Source of the DNA: Rhodobacteraceae bacterium UBA3087
GTDB taxonomy: Bacteria > Pseudomonadota > Alphaproteobacteria > Rhodobacterales > Rhodobacteraceae
Direction: 5' to 3'
Assembly (NCBI GenBank): GCA_002367285.1
Contig: DFBF01000173.1
Location: 1-7,129, forward strand
Length of the DNA: 7,129 nt
The position numbers were made by a program, and so were the translations under genes. Position 1 is the stretch's first letter. Each line of letters opens with the position of its first letter. Shown one piece after another: positions 1 through 6,557 of the stretch. The notes below the pieces were generated by a model, which worked only from the letters and a program-made list of their open reading frames with translations, was not told the origin of the DNA and did no database searches.

Positions 1-825
1 CTGCGCCACAGGGTGGCGGGTGCGTTCCAGCAATCCCCGTGCCTTTTCAACGCGCACCGCCTGAACATAGGCCTTGGGGGCAAGCCCTGTCGCGGCGTGA
101 AAATGGCGCTGAAAGCTGCGTTCGGATTGACCGGCGCGCGCCGCCAAGCCTGCCACATCCAGCCCGTCAGAGGGATGGGACGCGATCCAATGCTGCACCG
201 CAAGAATACGCGCGTCTCCGTGATCCAGGCGCGGGCAAAAGCTGCGGTAATTACGCTGTTCGCGCCCGGCGGGATCAATCAACAGGTGGCGCGCGGTGTG
301 CGACATGACCTCGCCCCCCAACCAGCGATCCACCAGATGCAGGCCAAGGTCCAGCCAGGCCATCATGCCCCCTGCCGTGACAACATCGCCATCATCCACC
401 AACAGGTGTTCCGGGTGCAAATCCACGTTCGGAAATGCCGCGCGGAACTCCGCCTCCAAGGCCCAATGGGTGGTGGCAGGGCGCCCGGACAACACCCCGG
501 CATGGGCCAGCCAAAAGGCACCAGCGCAAATTGAACACAACAATGCGCCTTGGCCATGTTGCGCCACGATCCACGCGGTCAAGGCGCCCGCCTGTCCCCG
601 CGTACCGCTCAGGTTCGGAGGCAGGATCACAGCCTGGAAACGCCGTGTGGATAGGTCGGGTGGCGTCACGATCTGCACGTCAAACGCGGCCCCGCCCAGA
701 TCGGAACTGATGGCGTTGGCCACCTGAAACAGATCTCTCAGGCCCAGAACGGCCGCCTGTTGCACCCCGTCATAGGCCACAAGCGCAAGGGCGGGACTTG
801 GCGGATTCTGCACATCATTTGTCAT
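1..825 (-). CDS. GlxA-family AraC-type transcriptional regulator (3' end cut by window edge)
   Basis: A likely DNA-binding regulator with an N-terminal DJ-1/PfpI-like (class I glutamine amidotransferase-like) sensor domain and a C-terminal AraC helix-turn-helix. Reading from ATG at 825 gives 275 codons with no stop before the edge. Residues 12-165 form the sensor part, with the SICAGAFWLAHAG elbow around Cys100, then ATTHW (117-121) and TAGGMMAWLDLGLHLV (150-165). The first AraC helix-turn-helix is at about 222-242 (LDVAGLAARAGQSERSFQRHF region); the second is mostly outside the window, so perhaps 40-50 residues are missing. The stretch between the first strands and the elbow is shorter than in many GlxA proteins and has ILPPNLSG where others have a VPGG-type motif. 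The start is moderately supported, as only a weak GGCAG lies upstream. The gene is divergent from the cysteine hydrolase 67 bases away, which it may control (inference). The ligand is unknown. Confidence 0.9.
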   Translation of the reverse strand, partial: MTNDVQNPPSPALALVAYDGVQQAAVLGLRDLFQVANAISSDLGGAAFDVQIVTPPDLSTRRFQAVILPPNLSGTRGQAGALTAWIVAQHGQGALLCSICAGAFWLAHAGVLSGRPATTHWALEAEFRAAFPNVDLHPEHLLVDDGDVVTAGGMMAWLDLGLHLVDRWLGGEVMSHTARHLLIDPAGREQRNYRSFCPRLDHGDARILAVQHWIASHPSDGLDVAGLAARAGQSERSFQRHFHAATGLAPKAYVQAVRVEKARGLLERTRHPVAQ

Positions 826-892
826 ATCTGCCAGTTTAGACCGACCTCGCGCTGGCGTAAACCAAGGGCGGCACAGAAAAAAGGAGCTGACA
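826..892. promoter_or_regulatory. Divergent intergenic control region
   Basis: These 67 bases separate the divergent starts of the regulator and the hydrolase, so promoters for both, and any operator, should lie here or just inside the genes. I see no convincing -35/-10 pair. A short inverted repeat GCCAG (830-834) / CTGGC (852-856) is present but weak. The clear element is the hydrolase ribosome binding site AAGGAG at 881-886, six bases before its ATG. The regulatory role is inferred from the layout. Confidence 0.4.
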
Positions 893-1438
893 ATGAGCAA
901 AACCGCCCTGATCCTGGTGGACATCCAGAATGACTATTTCGCCGATGGGAAATGGCCCGTCGACGGCATGGCGCGCGCCGCCAACAACGCCGCGCGCGTT
1001 TTGACTAAGGCGCGGACAGACGGCACGAAGGTCGTCCACATTCGGCACGAAATTCCCGTCCAGGACGCGCCCTTCTTTGAACCGGGCACTTCAGGGGCCG
1101 ACATCCATGCAGCCGTCGCCCCCATCGGGGATGAACCGGTCATCACCAAGTATTATCCCAACAGTTTTCGCGACACCCCCCTGTTGCAACAGCTGCGCGA
1201 CGATAACGTCACAGCCGTGGTGATCATCGGCGCGATGAGCCAGATGTGCATCCAAGGCACCGCCCGTGCGGCCTGTGATTTCGGCTTTGACGTGCAGGTT
1301 GTGCATGACGCCTGCGCCGCGCGTGCCGTGACCTTTGAACAGGTCGATGTGCCTGCCGCGCAGGTCCATGCGGCCATGATGGGCGCGCTGTCGGGCACCT
1401 ATGCCGAAATGGTCTCGACCGACAGCTTTTGCGCATGA
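893..1438 (+). CDS. Cysteine hydrolase, isochorismatase-like family
   Basis: A 181-residue cytosolic enzyme of the isochorismatase-like (nicotinamidase-related) cysteine hydrolase superfamily. The catalytic triad expected for the family is visible: Asp10 in LILVDIQNDYF, Lys86 in VITKYYPNSF and the nucleophile Cys119 in GAMSQMCIQGTARAA. The MSQMC segment matches the usual position of the cis-peptide before the nucleophile. VVHDACAAR (136-144) is also typical. There is no signal peptide or membrane segment, and the length is normal for a stand-alone member. The start is well supported by AAGGAG at 881-886 with six-base spacing. Family members hydrolyse amides, ureido compounds or vinyl ethers; the substrate cannot be told from the sequence, so a specific name such as isochorismatase or nicotinamidase is not justified. 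It ends in a strong terminator and is convergent with soxD, so it is probably monocistronic and not part of the sox operon. Confidence 0.92.
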   Translation: MSKTALILVDIQNDYFADGKWPVDGMARAANNAARVLTKARTDGTKVVHIRHEIPVQDAPFFEPGTSGADIHAAVAPIGDEPVITKYYPNSFRDTPLLQQLRDDNVTAVVIIGAMSQMCIQGTARAACDFGFDVQVVHDACAARAVTFEQVDVPAAQVHAAMMGALSGTYAEMVSTDSFCA

Positions 1439-1481
1439 AAAAGGGCGCCGCGTCTGGTCACGCGGCGCCCGATTTTGTTTT
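1438..1481. terminator. Bidirectional intrinsic terminator between the hydrolase gene and soxD
   Basis: A perfect 10-bp GC-rich stem, GGGCGCCGCG (1443-1452) with CGCGGCGCCC (1461-1470), closes an eight-base loop. On the plus strand it is followed by GATTTTGTTTT (1471-1481), and on the minus strand by five T (complement of the A-run 1438-1442). It lies in the 54-base gap between the two convergent stop codons, so it can end both the hydrolase transcript and the sox transcript. Confidence 0.9.
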
Positions 1482-1492
1482 GGAAGTCCGGC

Positions 1493-2584
1493 TTACTGCG
1501 AAACCGACTTTAGGTATTCGATGATCGCGGCCAGGTCTTTTTCTTTCTTCAGACCGGCGAACGACATCTTGTTGCCCTTCAGGTATTTGCGCGGGTTGGC
1601 CAGATATCCGGCCAGCGTTTCCGCATCCCAGACCATGCCGCCTTCGCCCGCAGCAATCATTGGCTTTGAGAAACCAAAGCCTTCGGCGGTTCCGGTTGCG
1701 CGGCCAAAGACACCGTTCAGGATCGGGCCGGTGCCGTGTTTGGCGCCGTCCCCGACCTTGTGGCAAGCCTTGCATTTCTTAAAGACCTTTTCGCCCTTTG
1801 CGACCAGATCGGCGTCCAGCGCCATCGGGGCTGCTGCCGCCTCAACCACCGGATCGGCCGGGGCTTCGGGTTCCGCAGCCACCTCAGGGGCGGGCGCGGC
1901 AGGTGCGTTGCGCGGGTTGGTCGCCTCAACCATCTCCTGAATGGCGCGGGCTTTGGTTTCCTCGGGCGTCACGTCCAGCACGGCGGCGCGCATGGTGATT
2001 TCGACGCTGTCCTTGCAATCCGCCATGCAGCGGTCGGTGAAGATCGGGTATTCCGTTTCGGCCCGATCATCGACGATGAACCCACCCGCGTTGGGCAGTT
2101 CGACCCCGGTAAAGGTCTCGTTTGACAGCACGAAATCTTCATCCACCAGGTCGTTGGAATAGATGATATAGGCGACGATCGCATAGACCTCGTCGTTGGA
2201 CAGCGTCTGCGCGTTACCAAACGGCATCGAGCGGCGCACATAGTCAAACGTGGTCGACAAATACGGCCAGTAGGACCCGACCGTCTTCAACGGATCTTCG
2301 TGATCCAGCGTGTCAGCCCCCCCGGCCAATTTCGGCCAGTTATCAACACCTTCAGCGAAATCACCGTGACAAACGGCGCAGTAATCCGCGAACAGTTCTT
2401 CGCCCACCAGCACGTCACCCGAGCCAACAGGCAGGTTCGAACCATCCGGGAACACGTCCAGATCCCAGGCCGCCACTTCGTCCGTGGTTGCCGGGCGACC
2501 CAGCCCCATTTTCTCGGCAAAAATCGGCGTGGCGGTCAGCGTGACCAAGGCCGTTGCGATGGCCAGTTTAGGAAATTTCGACAT
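1493..2584 (-). CDS. soxD: SoxD, two-heme cytochrome c subunit of sulfane dehydrogenase SoxCD
   Basis: The electron-accepting subunit of SoxCD, which oxidises the sulfane sulfur bound to SoxY and passes the electrons to a c-type cytochrome in the periplasm. The 363-residue precursor has a Sec signal peptide (about 1-23, ending PIFA). The N-terminal domain has heme motif CAVCH (69-73) and a likely axial Met120 in RRSMPFGN. A cysteine pair, CMADC, is at 186-190. An Ala/Pro/Glu-rich linker (about 226-256) joins a class I cytochrome c domain with CKACH (271-275) and likely axial Met340 in KGNKMSFAGL. The two-domain, two-heme form is that of the alphaproteobacterial SoxD of Paracoccus type. The ATG at 2584 lies inside the end of soxC and has GGGGAGG (2591-2597) six bases upstream. 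The 17-base overlap suggests translational coupling, fitting a heteromeric complex. It is the last gene before the terminator. Confidence 0.96.
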   Translation of the reverse strand: MSKFPKLAIATALVTLTATPIFAEKMGLGRPATTDEVAAWDLDVFPDGSNLPVGSGDVLVGEELFADYCAVCHGDFAEGVDNWPKLAGGADTLDHEDPLKTVGSYWPYLSTTFDYVRRSMPFGNAQTLSNDEVYAIVAYIIYSNDLVDEDFVLSNETFTGVELPNAGGFIVDDRAETEYPIFTDRCMADCKDSVEITMRAAVLDVTPEETKARAIQEMVEATNPRNAPAAPAPEVAAEPEAPADPVVEAAAAPMALDADLVAKGEKVFKKCKACHKVGDGAKHGTGPILNGVFGRATGTAEGFGFSKPMIAAGEGGMVWDAETLAGYLANPRKYLKGNKMSFAGLKKEKDLAAIIEYLKSVSQ

Positions 2585-3842
2585 TCTCTGCCTCCCCGTC
2601 CGCTTTGACCCACCAGGTCTGGATGCAGTTGTTGTGATAGATGGAATTCAGCCCGCGCACCTCGCGCAGTGCGCCTTTGGTCGGCTGCACATATCCGGTG
2701 CTGTCAACCGCGCGCGATTGCAGGAACATTTCCTGACCGTCCCAGTCGATGTCCAGATAGAACCGGGTCAGCGCCATGTCCTTGCCGGGTTCGGCCAGAC
2801 GGGCCTGTTGCCAGGTTTTACCGCCATCAATCGTCACGTCCACGGCGGTGATCGCACCGCGACCCGACCAGGCCAGACCGGTGATGACCAGCGGCCCCTT
2901 GCCGTGTTTGATCGGCGCCTGCGGGCTGGGGCTGGTGACGATGGATTTCGCGTCCATCACCCAGGTCCACTTGCGCGAGGTGCCATCGGCCAGCGTGTCG
3001 GTATATTTCGACGTTTCTTCGCGGCTTTCGACCGGGGCGTCCATGATTTCCATGCGACGCAGCCATTTGACCCAGAGGTTGCCCTCCCAGCCCGGCACGA
3101 CCAGGCGCACGGGGTATCCGTGTTCCTTTCGCAGCGCCTCGCCGTTGGCTTTGAACGCGATCATACAGTCGTCCAGCGCCTTTTCCAGCGGGATGGACCG
3201 GCCGTTTGACGACGCGTCCGCGCCTTCGACATAGAGCCATTTGCCAGAGATATCGTCAGGCAGGCCGGCCTCTTCCAACAGGGTACGCAGGCTGACGCCA
3301 GTGTATTCCATGTTGTGGATCATGCCATGGGTGAACTGCGCGCCATTCAGCTGTGCGCCCGCCCATTCCATGCCGGTGTTGGCGGCACATTCCAAAAAGA
3401 ACGTCTTTTGCATGCGCGGAAAGCGTTCCAGGTCCTCATAGGTGAACACCAGAGGCGTGTCGACCAAGCCATTGATCATCAACCGATAATCGGACTTCTT
3501 CATCTCGATCGCACCCGAGTGGTGGCGTTCAAACGCACAGCCCTGCGGCGTGATCGTCCCGTCCAGCGCGTGGATCGGCGTAAAGTTGATCGACGAAATC
3601 GTGTCCGCCGTCAGCCATTCCACGTTGCGGCGCACCACGTCACCTTCGAATTCAATCGGCATGCCATAGGGCGTGACATCCACGCCGTCGCCCAGACCAG
3701 TCGCCCAGTCCTGCACTTCGGTGATCAGGCGCTCGCCTTCGGCCTTGGCCATCCCGGCCGTTCCCAGCGCAGCACCCGCAGCAGCAGCGCCCGTCAGGAA
3801 GCCGCGGCGCGAGGGCTTCACGCCTTCAAATTCATCTGACAT
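2568..3842 (-). CDS. soxC: SoxC, molybdenum cofactor subunit of sulfane dehydrogenase SoxCD
   Basis: A periplasmic molybdoenzyme of the sulfite oxidase family, the catalytic subunit of SoxCD. It is 424 residues long, close to known SoxC. A twin-arginine signal, SRRGFLTG (11-18), precedes an Ala/Gly-rich stretch ending near AKA (32-34), consistent with export folded with cofactor. The molybdopterin-binding domain covers about 60-270 and contains RHHSG (106-110), FLECAANTG with the likely molybdenum-ligand Cys152, and GYPVRLVVPGWEG (242-254). The C-terminal part (about 300-415) matches the Mo-cofactor oxidoreductase dimerisation domain, with VTIDGGKTW (336-344). There is no heme or cytochrome b5 domain, as expected because SoxD supplies the hemes. 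The start is supported by AAGGAG (3852-3857) nine bases upstream. Its stop codon lies inside soxD. Presence of soxCD predicts full oxidation of thiosulfate to sulfate. Confidence 0.96.
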   Translation of the reverse strand: MSDEFEGVKPSRRGFLTGAAAAGAALGTAGMAKAEGERLITEVQDWATGLGDGVDVTPYGMPIEFEGDVVRRNVEWLTADTISSINFTPIHALDGTITPQGCAFERHHSGAIEMKKSDYRLMINGLVDTPLVFTYEDLERFPRMQKTFFLECAANTGMEWAGAQLNGAQFTHGMIHNMEYTGVSLRTLLEEAGLPDDISGKWLYVEGADASSNGRSIPLEKALDDCMIAFKANGEALRKEHGYPVRLVVPGWEGNLWVKWLRRMEIMDAPVESREETSKYTDTLADGTSRKWTWVMDAKSIVTSPSPQAPIKHGKGPLVITGLAWSGRGAITAVDVTIDGGKTWQQARLAEPGKDMALTRFYLDIDWDGQEMFLQSRAVDSTGYVQPTKGALREVRGLNSIYHNNCIQTWWVKADGEAENVEIS

Positions 3843-3875
3843 CTGTCAAATCTCCTTGCGTCGTCTTGGAATTTC

Positions 3876-5573
3876 TCAGGCGCCCACGACCTGGACCGAA
3901 TTGTTCGGGTCCAGCGTGATGGTGCCTTGGTTGCGAATGTGGTTTTCGACCACGTCCCAGATTTGTGGCCCTTCGGTGCCCTCGTTCACGGACGCCCAGC
4001 CCGCGACCACATAGGTTTTCGAGGGGTCAATCGCCTCGCCGGTTTTCAGCAGGGTCATTTCGGTGATCCGTTCGCCCTGGGGCTTGGACACGTCGATTTT
4101 ATAGCCCAGGCCGCCAACGCGAACCATATCGCCGCCCTGTTGGTAATAGGGGTCCGGGTTGAACAGGTTGTCGCCCACATCTTCCAGAATGGTGTGGATG
4201 AATTCGCCTGTCATTTCAGAACGATACGCCTCGCCATACGACATCGAGGTGACGTTCCAGATGTCTTCGCGGGTGATGTCCTGACCGGGCAGAATGCTTG
4301 GTCCCCAACGCACGCCGGGCGACATGGCGATGTCGGCTTCGCGTTCATTGATCAGCGCGTCACAGATCAGGTCATCCCAGCTGCCGTTAAAGTTGCCACG
4401 GCGGTACAGCAGGCTGTCGGTTTTGCCAATCACCTCGGACAGTTGATCCGCGTAAGGCGCGCGTTGCTCGTCGATCACCTTGGTGATGACGGGATCGGGC
4501 GCGATGACGTCACTGAAAATCGGGATCAGCTTGTGCTTGATGCCCATCATACGGCCGTCGCGCACATCCAGATCAATGCGGCTGACGAATTTGCCGTTCG
4601 AGCCAGAGGCGATGATATAGGTCTGTTCGACCTGCACCGGTTCGGGCAATGCGTCGTGGGTGTGGCCCGACAGGATCACGTCAATGCCTTTGACGCGGGT
4701 GGCCATCTTTTTGTCGACGTCAAAGCCGTTGTGCGACAGCACGACGACCAGCTCGGCACCAGCGGCGCGAACTTCGTCCACCATGGCCTGCATGTTTTCG
4801 TCGCGAATACCGAACGAATATTCGGGGAACATCCAGCGCGGGTTGGCGATGGGCATATACGGGAAGGCCTGGCCGATTACGGCGACCTTCACGCCACCGC
4901 GCTCAAAGAACTTATAGGGCTTGAACAACTCGGCGGGCTCGTCCCACTCGGCGTCAAAAATGTTCTGACCCAGGGCAGCAAAGGGCAGACCTTCGACGAT
5001 TTCCTGCACGCGTTCGCTGCCCAGCGTGAATTCCCAGTGGAAGGTCATCGCGTCGGGCTTGAGCATGTTCATCACGTTGACCATGTCCTGGCCTTCGGTG
5101 TGATGACAGGTATAGCTGCCGTGCCATGTATCGCCGCCATCCAGCAACAACGCGTCCGGGCGCGCGGCCCGGATGGAATTGATCACTGTGGACACGCGGT
5201 CCAGCCCGCCGACCTTGCCATAGGCCTGGGCCAGCGATGAAAAATCGTTATAGGTCAGGGCATAAGCCGAGGCCGATCCGTCTTCGATCCCATATGCCTT
5301 GCGGAAATCCGCACCGGTCACGTGCGGCATCTGGCCGTTAGCGGCGCCGATGCCCAGGTTGATTTCAGGCTCGCGGAAATAGATCGGTTTCAGCTGGGCG
5401 TGAATATCGGTCACGTGGATCAGGCTGACGTTGCCGAACGTGTCAAACTCCAACAGCTGGTCCTGGGTCAGCGCCTGTTGCGCGGCCAGACGGGCCCAGT
5501 TGCCGAAGCCCGAGGCCCCGACCATGGCAGAGGCGGCCATACCGACCTGAAGAAAATCGCGACGAGAGATCAT
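3876..5573 (-). CDS. soxB: SoxB, thiosulfohydrolase of the Sox system
   Basis: SoxB hydrolyses the S-sulfonate carried on the SoxY cysteine and releases sulfate in the periplasm. It is a two-metal (manganese in characterised members) enzyme of the 5'-nucleotidase/metallophosphatase family. With the start at 5573 it has 565 residues. It begins with a twin-arginine signal, MISRRDFLQ. Likely metal ligands are Asp56 and His58 (VTDIHAQ), Asp148 (LDGGDTWHG), Asn204 (LGQNIFD), His281 (LSHNGFD), and His304 and His306 (SGHTHD). FHWEF at 178-182 is the SoxB-type HWE motif in place of the GNHE of ordinary 5'-nucleotidases. The C-terminal 5'-nucleotidase domain spans about 380-555. A longer reading from 5603 is possible, but the 5573 start has AAGGA (5582-5586) eight bases upstream and puts the Tat motif at the N-terminus. 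It follows soxA after 104 bases and precedes soxC by 33. Confidence 0.96.
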   Translation of the reverse strand: MISRRDFLQVGMAASAMVGASGFGNWARLAAQQALTQDQLLEFDTFGNVSLIHVTDIHAQLKPIYFREPEINLGIGAANGQMPHVTGADFRKAYGIEDGSASAYALTYNDFSSLAQAYGKVGGLDRVSTVINSIRAARPDALLLDGGDTWHGSYTCHHTEGQDMVNVMNMLKPDAMTFHWEFTLGSERVQEIVEGLPFAALGQNIFDAEWDEPAELFKPYKFFERGGVKVAVIGQAFPYMPIANPRWMFPEYSFGIRDENMQAMVDEVRAAGAELVVVLSHNGFDVDKKMATRVKGIDVILSGHTHDALPEPVQVEQTYIIASGSNGKFVSRIDLDVRDGRMMGIKHKLIPIFSDVIAPDPVITKVIDEQRAPYADQLSEVIGKTDSLLYRRGNFNGSWDDLICDALINEREADIAMSPGVRWGPSILPGQDITREDIWNVTSMSYGEAYRSEMTGEFIHTILEDVGDNLFNPDPYYQQGGDMVRVGGLGYKIDVSKPQGERITEMTLLKTGEAIDPSKTYVVAGWASVNEGTEGPQIWDVVENHIRNQGTITLDPNNSVQVVGA

Positions 5574-5581
5574 GTGCGCTG

Positions 5582-5586
5582 TCCTT
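5582..5586 (-). promoter_or_regulatory. Ribosome binding site deciding the soxB start
   Basis: AAGGA on the minus strand lies eight bases before the ATG at 5573. The alternative in-frame ATG at 5603 has no comparable site, and using it would add ten residues in front of the twin-arginine motif. Confidence 0.65.
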
Positions 5587-5613
5587 GGCTTTCGCTCCGG
5601 CATTTCATGCGGG

Positions 5614-5672
5614 AACTTGAATGTGTTTAGTCATGCAAAACCCCGCGCCGTGGTGCGACGCGGGGTCAAGTT
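5614..5672. repeat. 7-bp inverted repeat flanking the soxA-soxB hairpin
   Basis: AACTTGA at 5614-5620 and TCAAGTT at 5666-5672 are perfect reverse complements 45 bases apart, enclosing the GC-rich hairpin. Base 5666 is shared with the hairpin stem. They could form an outer stem in the mRNA or be two half-sites for a DNA-binding protein; both are inference, and a chance match is possible. Confidence 0.4.
5637..5666 (-). terminator. Hairpin with short T-run between soxA and soxB (terminator or mRNA stabiliser)
   Basis: On the minus strand, ACCCCGCG pairs perfectly with CGCGGGGT (plus-strand 5640-5647 and 5659-5666) around an 11-base loop, followed by four T including the last paired base (complement of 5637-5640). 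It starts 11 bases past the soxA stop. The T-run is short, so it may be a partial terminator lowering soxBCD transcript, or a 3' end protector for the soxYZA message. Confidence 0.65.
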
Positions 5673-5677
5673 AGGGC

Positions 5678-6535
5678 TTAGTTGCGGACCGACGGGCCTT
5701 CGATCGACAGACCGTTACCGCGCGAGGCGACATACATTTCCAGCGCGATGAATTCCGCCGAGCCGGGGCTGTAGGTGTGCGCCCGTGTATCACGGATGCA
5801 GCCCTTGAAACGCGAGTGCACGCCGTTCAGCTTGGTGTTCTTCAAGCGATAGGTCGGGAAACCGTTGATCTGCCCCTGCGACAGGTGATCCGCGCGGATC
5901 ATGTTGCCATAGTTTGCCTCGTGACACGAAGCGCAGGACAGGTCCAACTGACCGGTGCGGGTGTAATACAGCTCACGCCCCGCCTCCCAGGTCGACTGGC
6001 CGGGGCCGTCGATGGCAACATTCACCGGCATGCCGCGCGACACAGAGGCCAGCAGGGCTTCCATGTTGATCGCGGGGGATTTGTCGTAGCCCCAGGCTTC
6101 GGCACCCATGCGGTTGGTGCGGCAGTCGTTCATCTGCATTTGCAGAGTGCGGACTTCACCGGCGTCTTCGTTCCACTTGGGATAGACGGCTTTTACACCG
6201 GCCATTTCCTCGGCTGCCCCGTGGCAATCCGCACAGGATTTGCCCTCGGTGCCTTCGGCGGCAACCCAGCTGTCCAGCCCGGTTTCCACCCACAGCATGC
6301 CGGGGTTGTCAAAGTCGTCCATCTGCATTTCTTGCGTCAGGTCGGCGCGGAAACGCCAGCCCGACATCACTTCGTCCAACGCGTCCGACAGGTGTGCGGG
6401 TGCGGCGGTTTTTGTCACGATTTCGATCTCGCCATTGATGACCAGTTCGGCTTCTTCGTCGGCCATGGCTGCCCCTGCCCCGAAAATCGAGGCAGCGGCG
6501 ATGGCGACAATGCTGTTTCGCATTTGTTTTTTCAT
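5678..6535 (-). CDS. soxA: SoxA, diheme cytochrome c subunit of SoxAX
   Basis: SoxA and SoxX form the L-cysteine S-thiosulfotransferase that joins thiosulfate oxidatively to the SoxY cysteine in the periplasm. From the start at 6535 it has 285 residues, with a Sec signal peptide (about 1-25, ending AAMA). Heme motifs are CADCH (101-105) and CASCH (201-205). Cys138 (MNDCRTNRMG) is placed as the distal ligand of the first heme, and Cys246 (SRFKGCIRDTRAHT) as the active-site heme ligand that is a persulfide in the Rhodovulum enzyme. The C-terminus EMYVASRGNGLSIEGPSVRN is very typical of alphaproteobacterial SoxA. Both hemes are kept, unlike the monoheme SoxA of some lineages. A reading from 6631 would overlap soxZ and place 32 basic residues before the signal, so it is rejected. 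soxX is not in the window; in related clusters it lies upstream of soxY. Confidence 0.96.
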   Translation of the reverse strand: MKKQMRNSIVAIAAASIFGAGAAMADEEAELVINGEIEIVTKTAAPAHLSDALDEVMSGWRFRADLTQEMQMDDFDNPGMLWVETGLDSWVAAEGTEGKSCADCHGAAEEMAGVKAVYPKWNEDAGEVRTLQMQMNDCRTNRMGAEAWGYDKSPAINMEALLASVSRGMPVNVAIDGPGQSTWEAGRELYYTRTGQLDLSCASCHEANYGNMIRADHLSQGQINGFPTYRLKNTKLNGVHSRFKGCIRDTRAHTYSPGSAEFIALEMYVASRGNGLSIEGPSVRN

Positions 6536-6540
6536 ATTAT

Positions 6541-6547
6541 TCCTCCC
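6541..6547 (-). promoter_or_regulatory. Ribosome binding site deciding the soxA start
   Basis: GGGAGGA on the minus strand lies five bases before the ATG at 6535, in the 22-base gap after soxZ. It is a strong Shine-Dalgarno match and fixes the start directly ahead of the signal peptide. Confidence 0.85.
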
Positions 6548-6557
6548 TGCGCGTCGC

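Noticed and set aside
13..534. 173-residue open frame on the plus strand
   Set aside because: The opposite strand encodes the AraC-type regulator with clear motifs over this whole stretch.
830..856. GCCAG / CTGGC inverted repeat as operator in the divergent region
   Set aside because: Only five base pairs with a 17-base gap in GC-rich DNA; too likely by chance to call a binding site.
2484..3209. 241-residue open frame on the plus strand
   Set aside because: Antisense to soxC and the start of soxD, with no family features; a by-product of GC-rich codon use.
3843..3875. Possible promoter between soxB and soxC
   Set aside because: The 33-base gap shows only the soxC ribosome binding site and no -35/-10 pair.
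3927..5240. 437-residue open frame on the plus strand
   Set aside because: It lies fully antisense to soxB, its translation has no recognisable domain and is rich in His, Val and Gly as expected from the complement of a high-GC gene, and soxB is certain.
5574..5603. Ten-residue N-terminal extension of SoxB
   Set aside because: No ribosome binding site before the ATG at 5603, while the ATG at 5573 has one and starts at the typical MISRRDFLQ.
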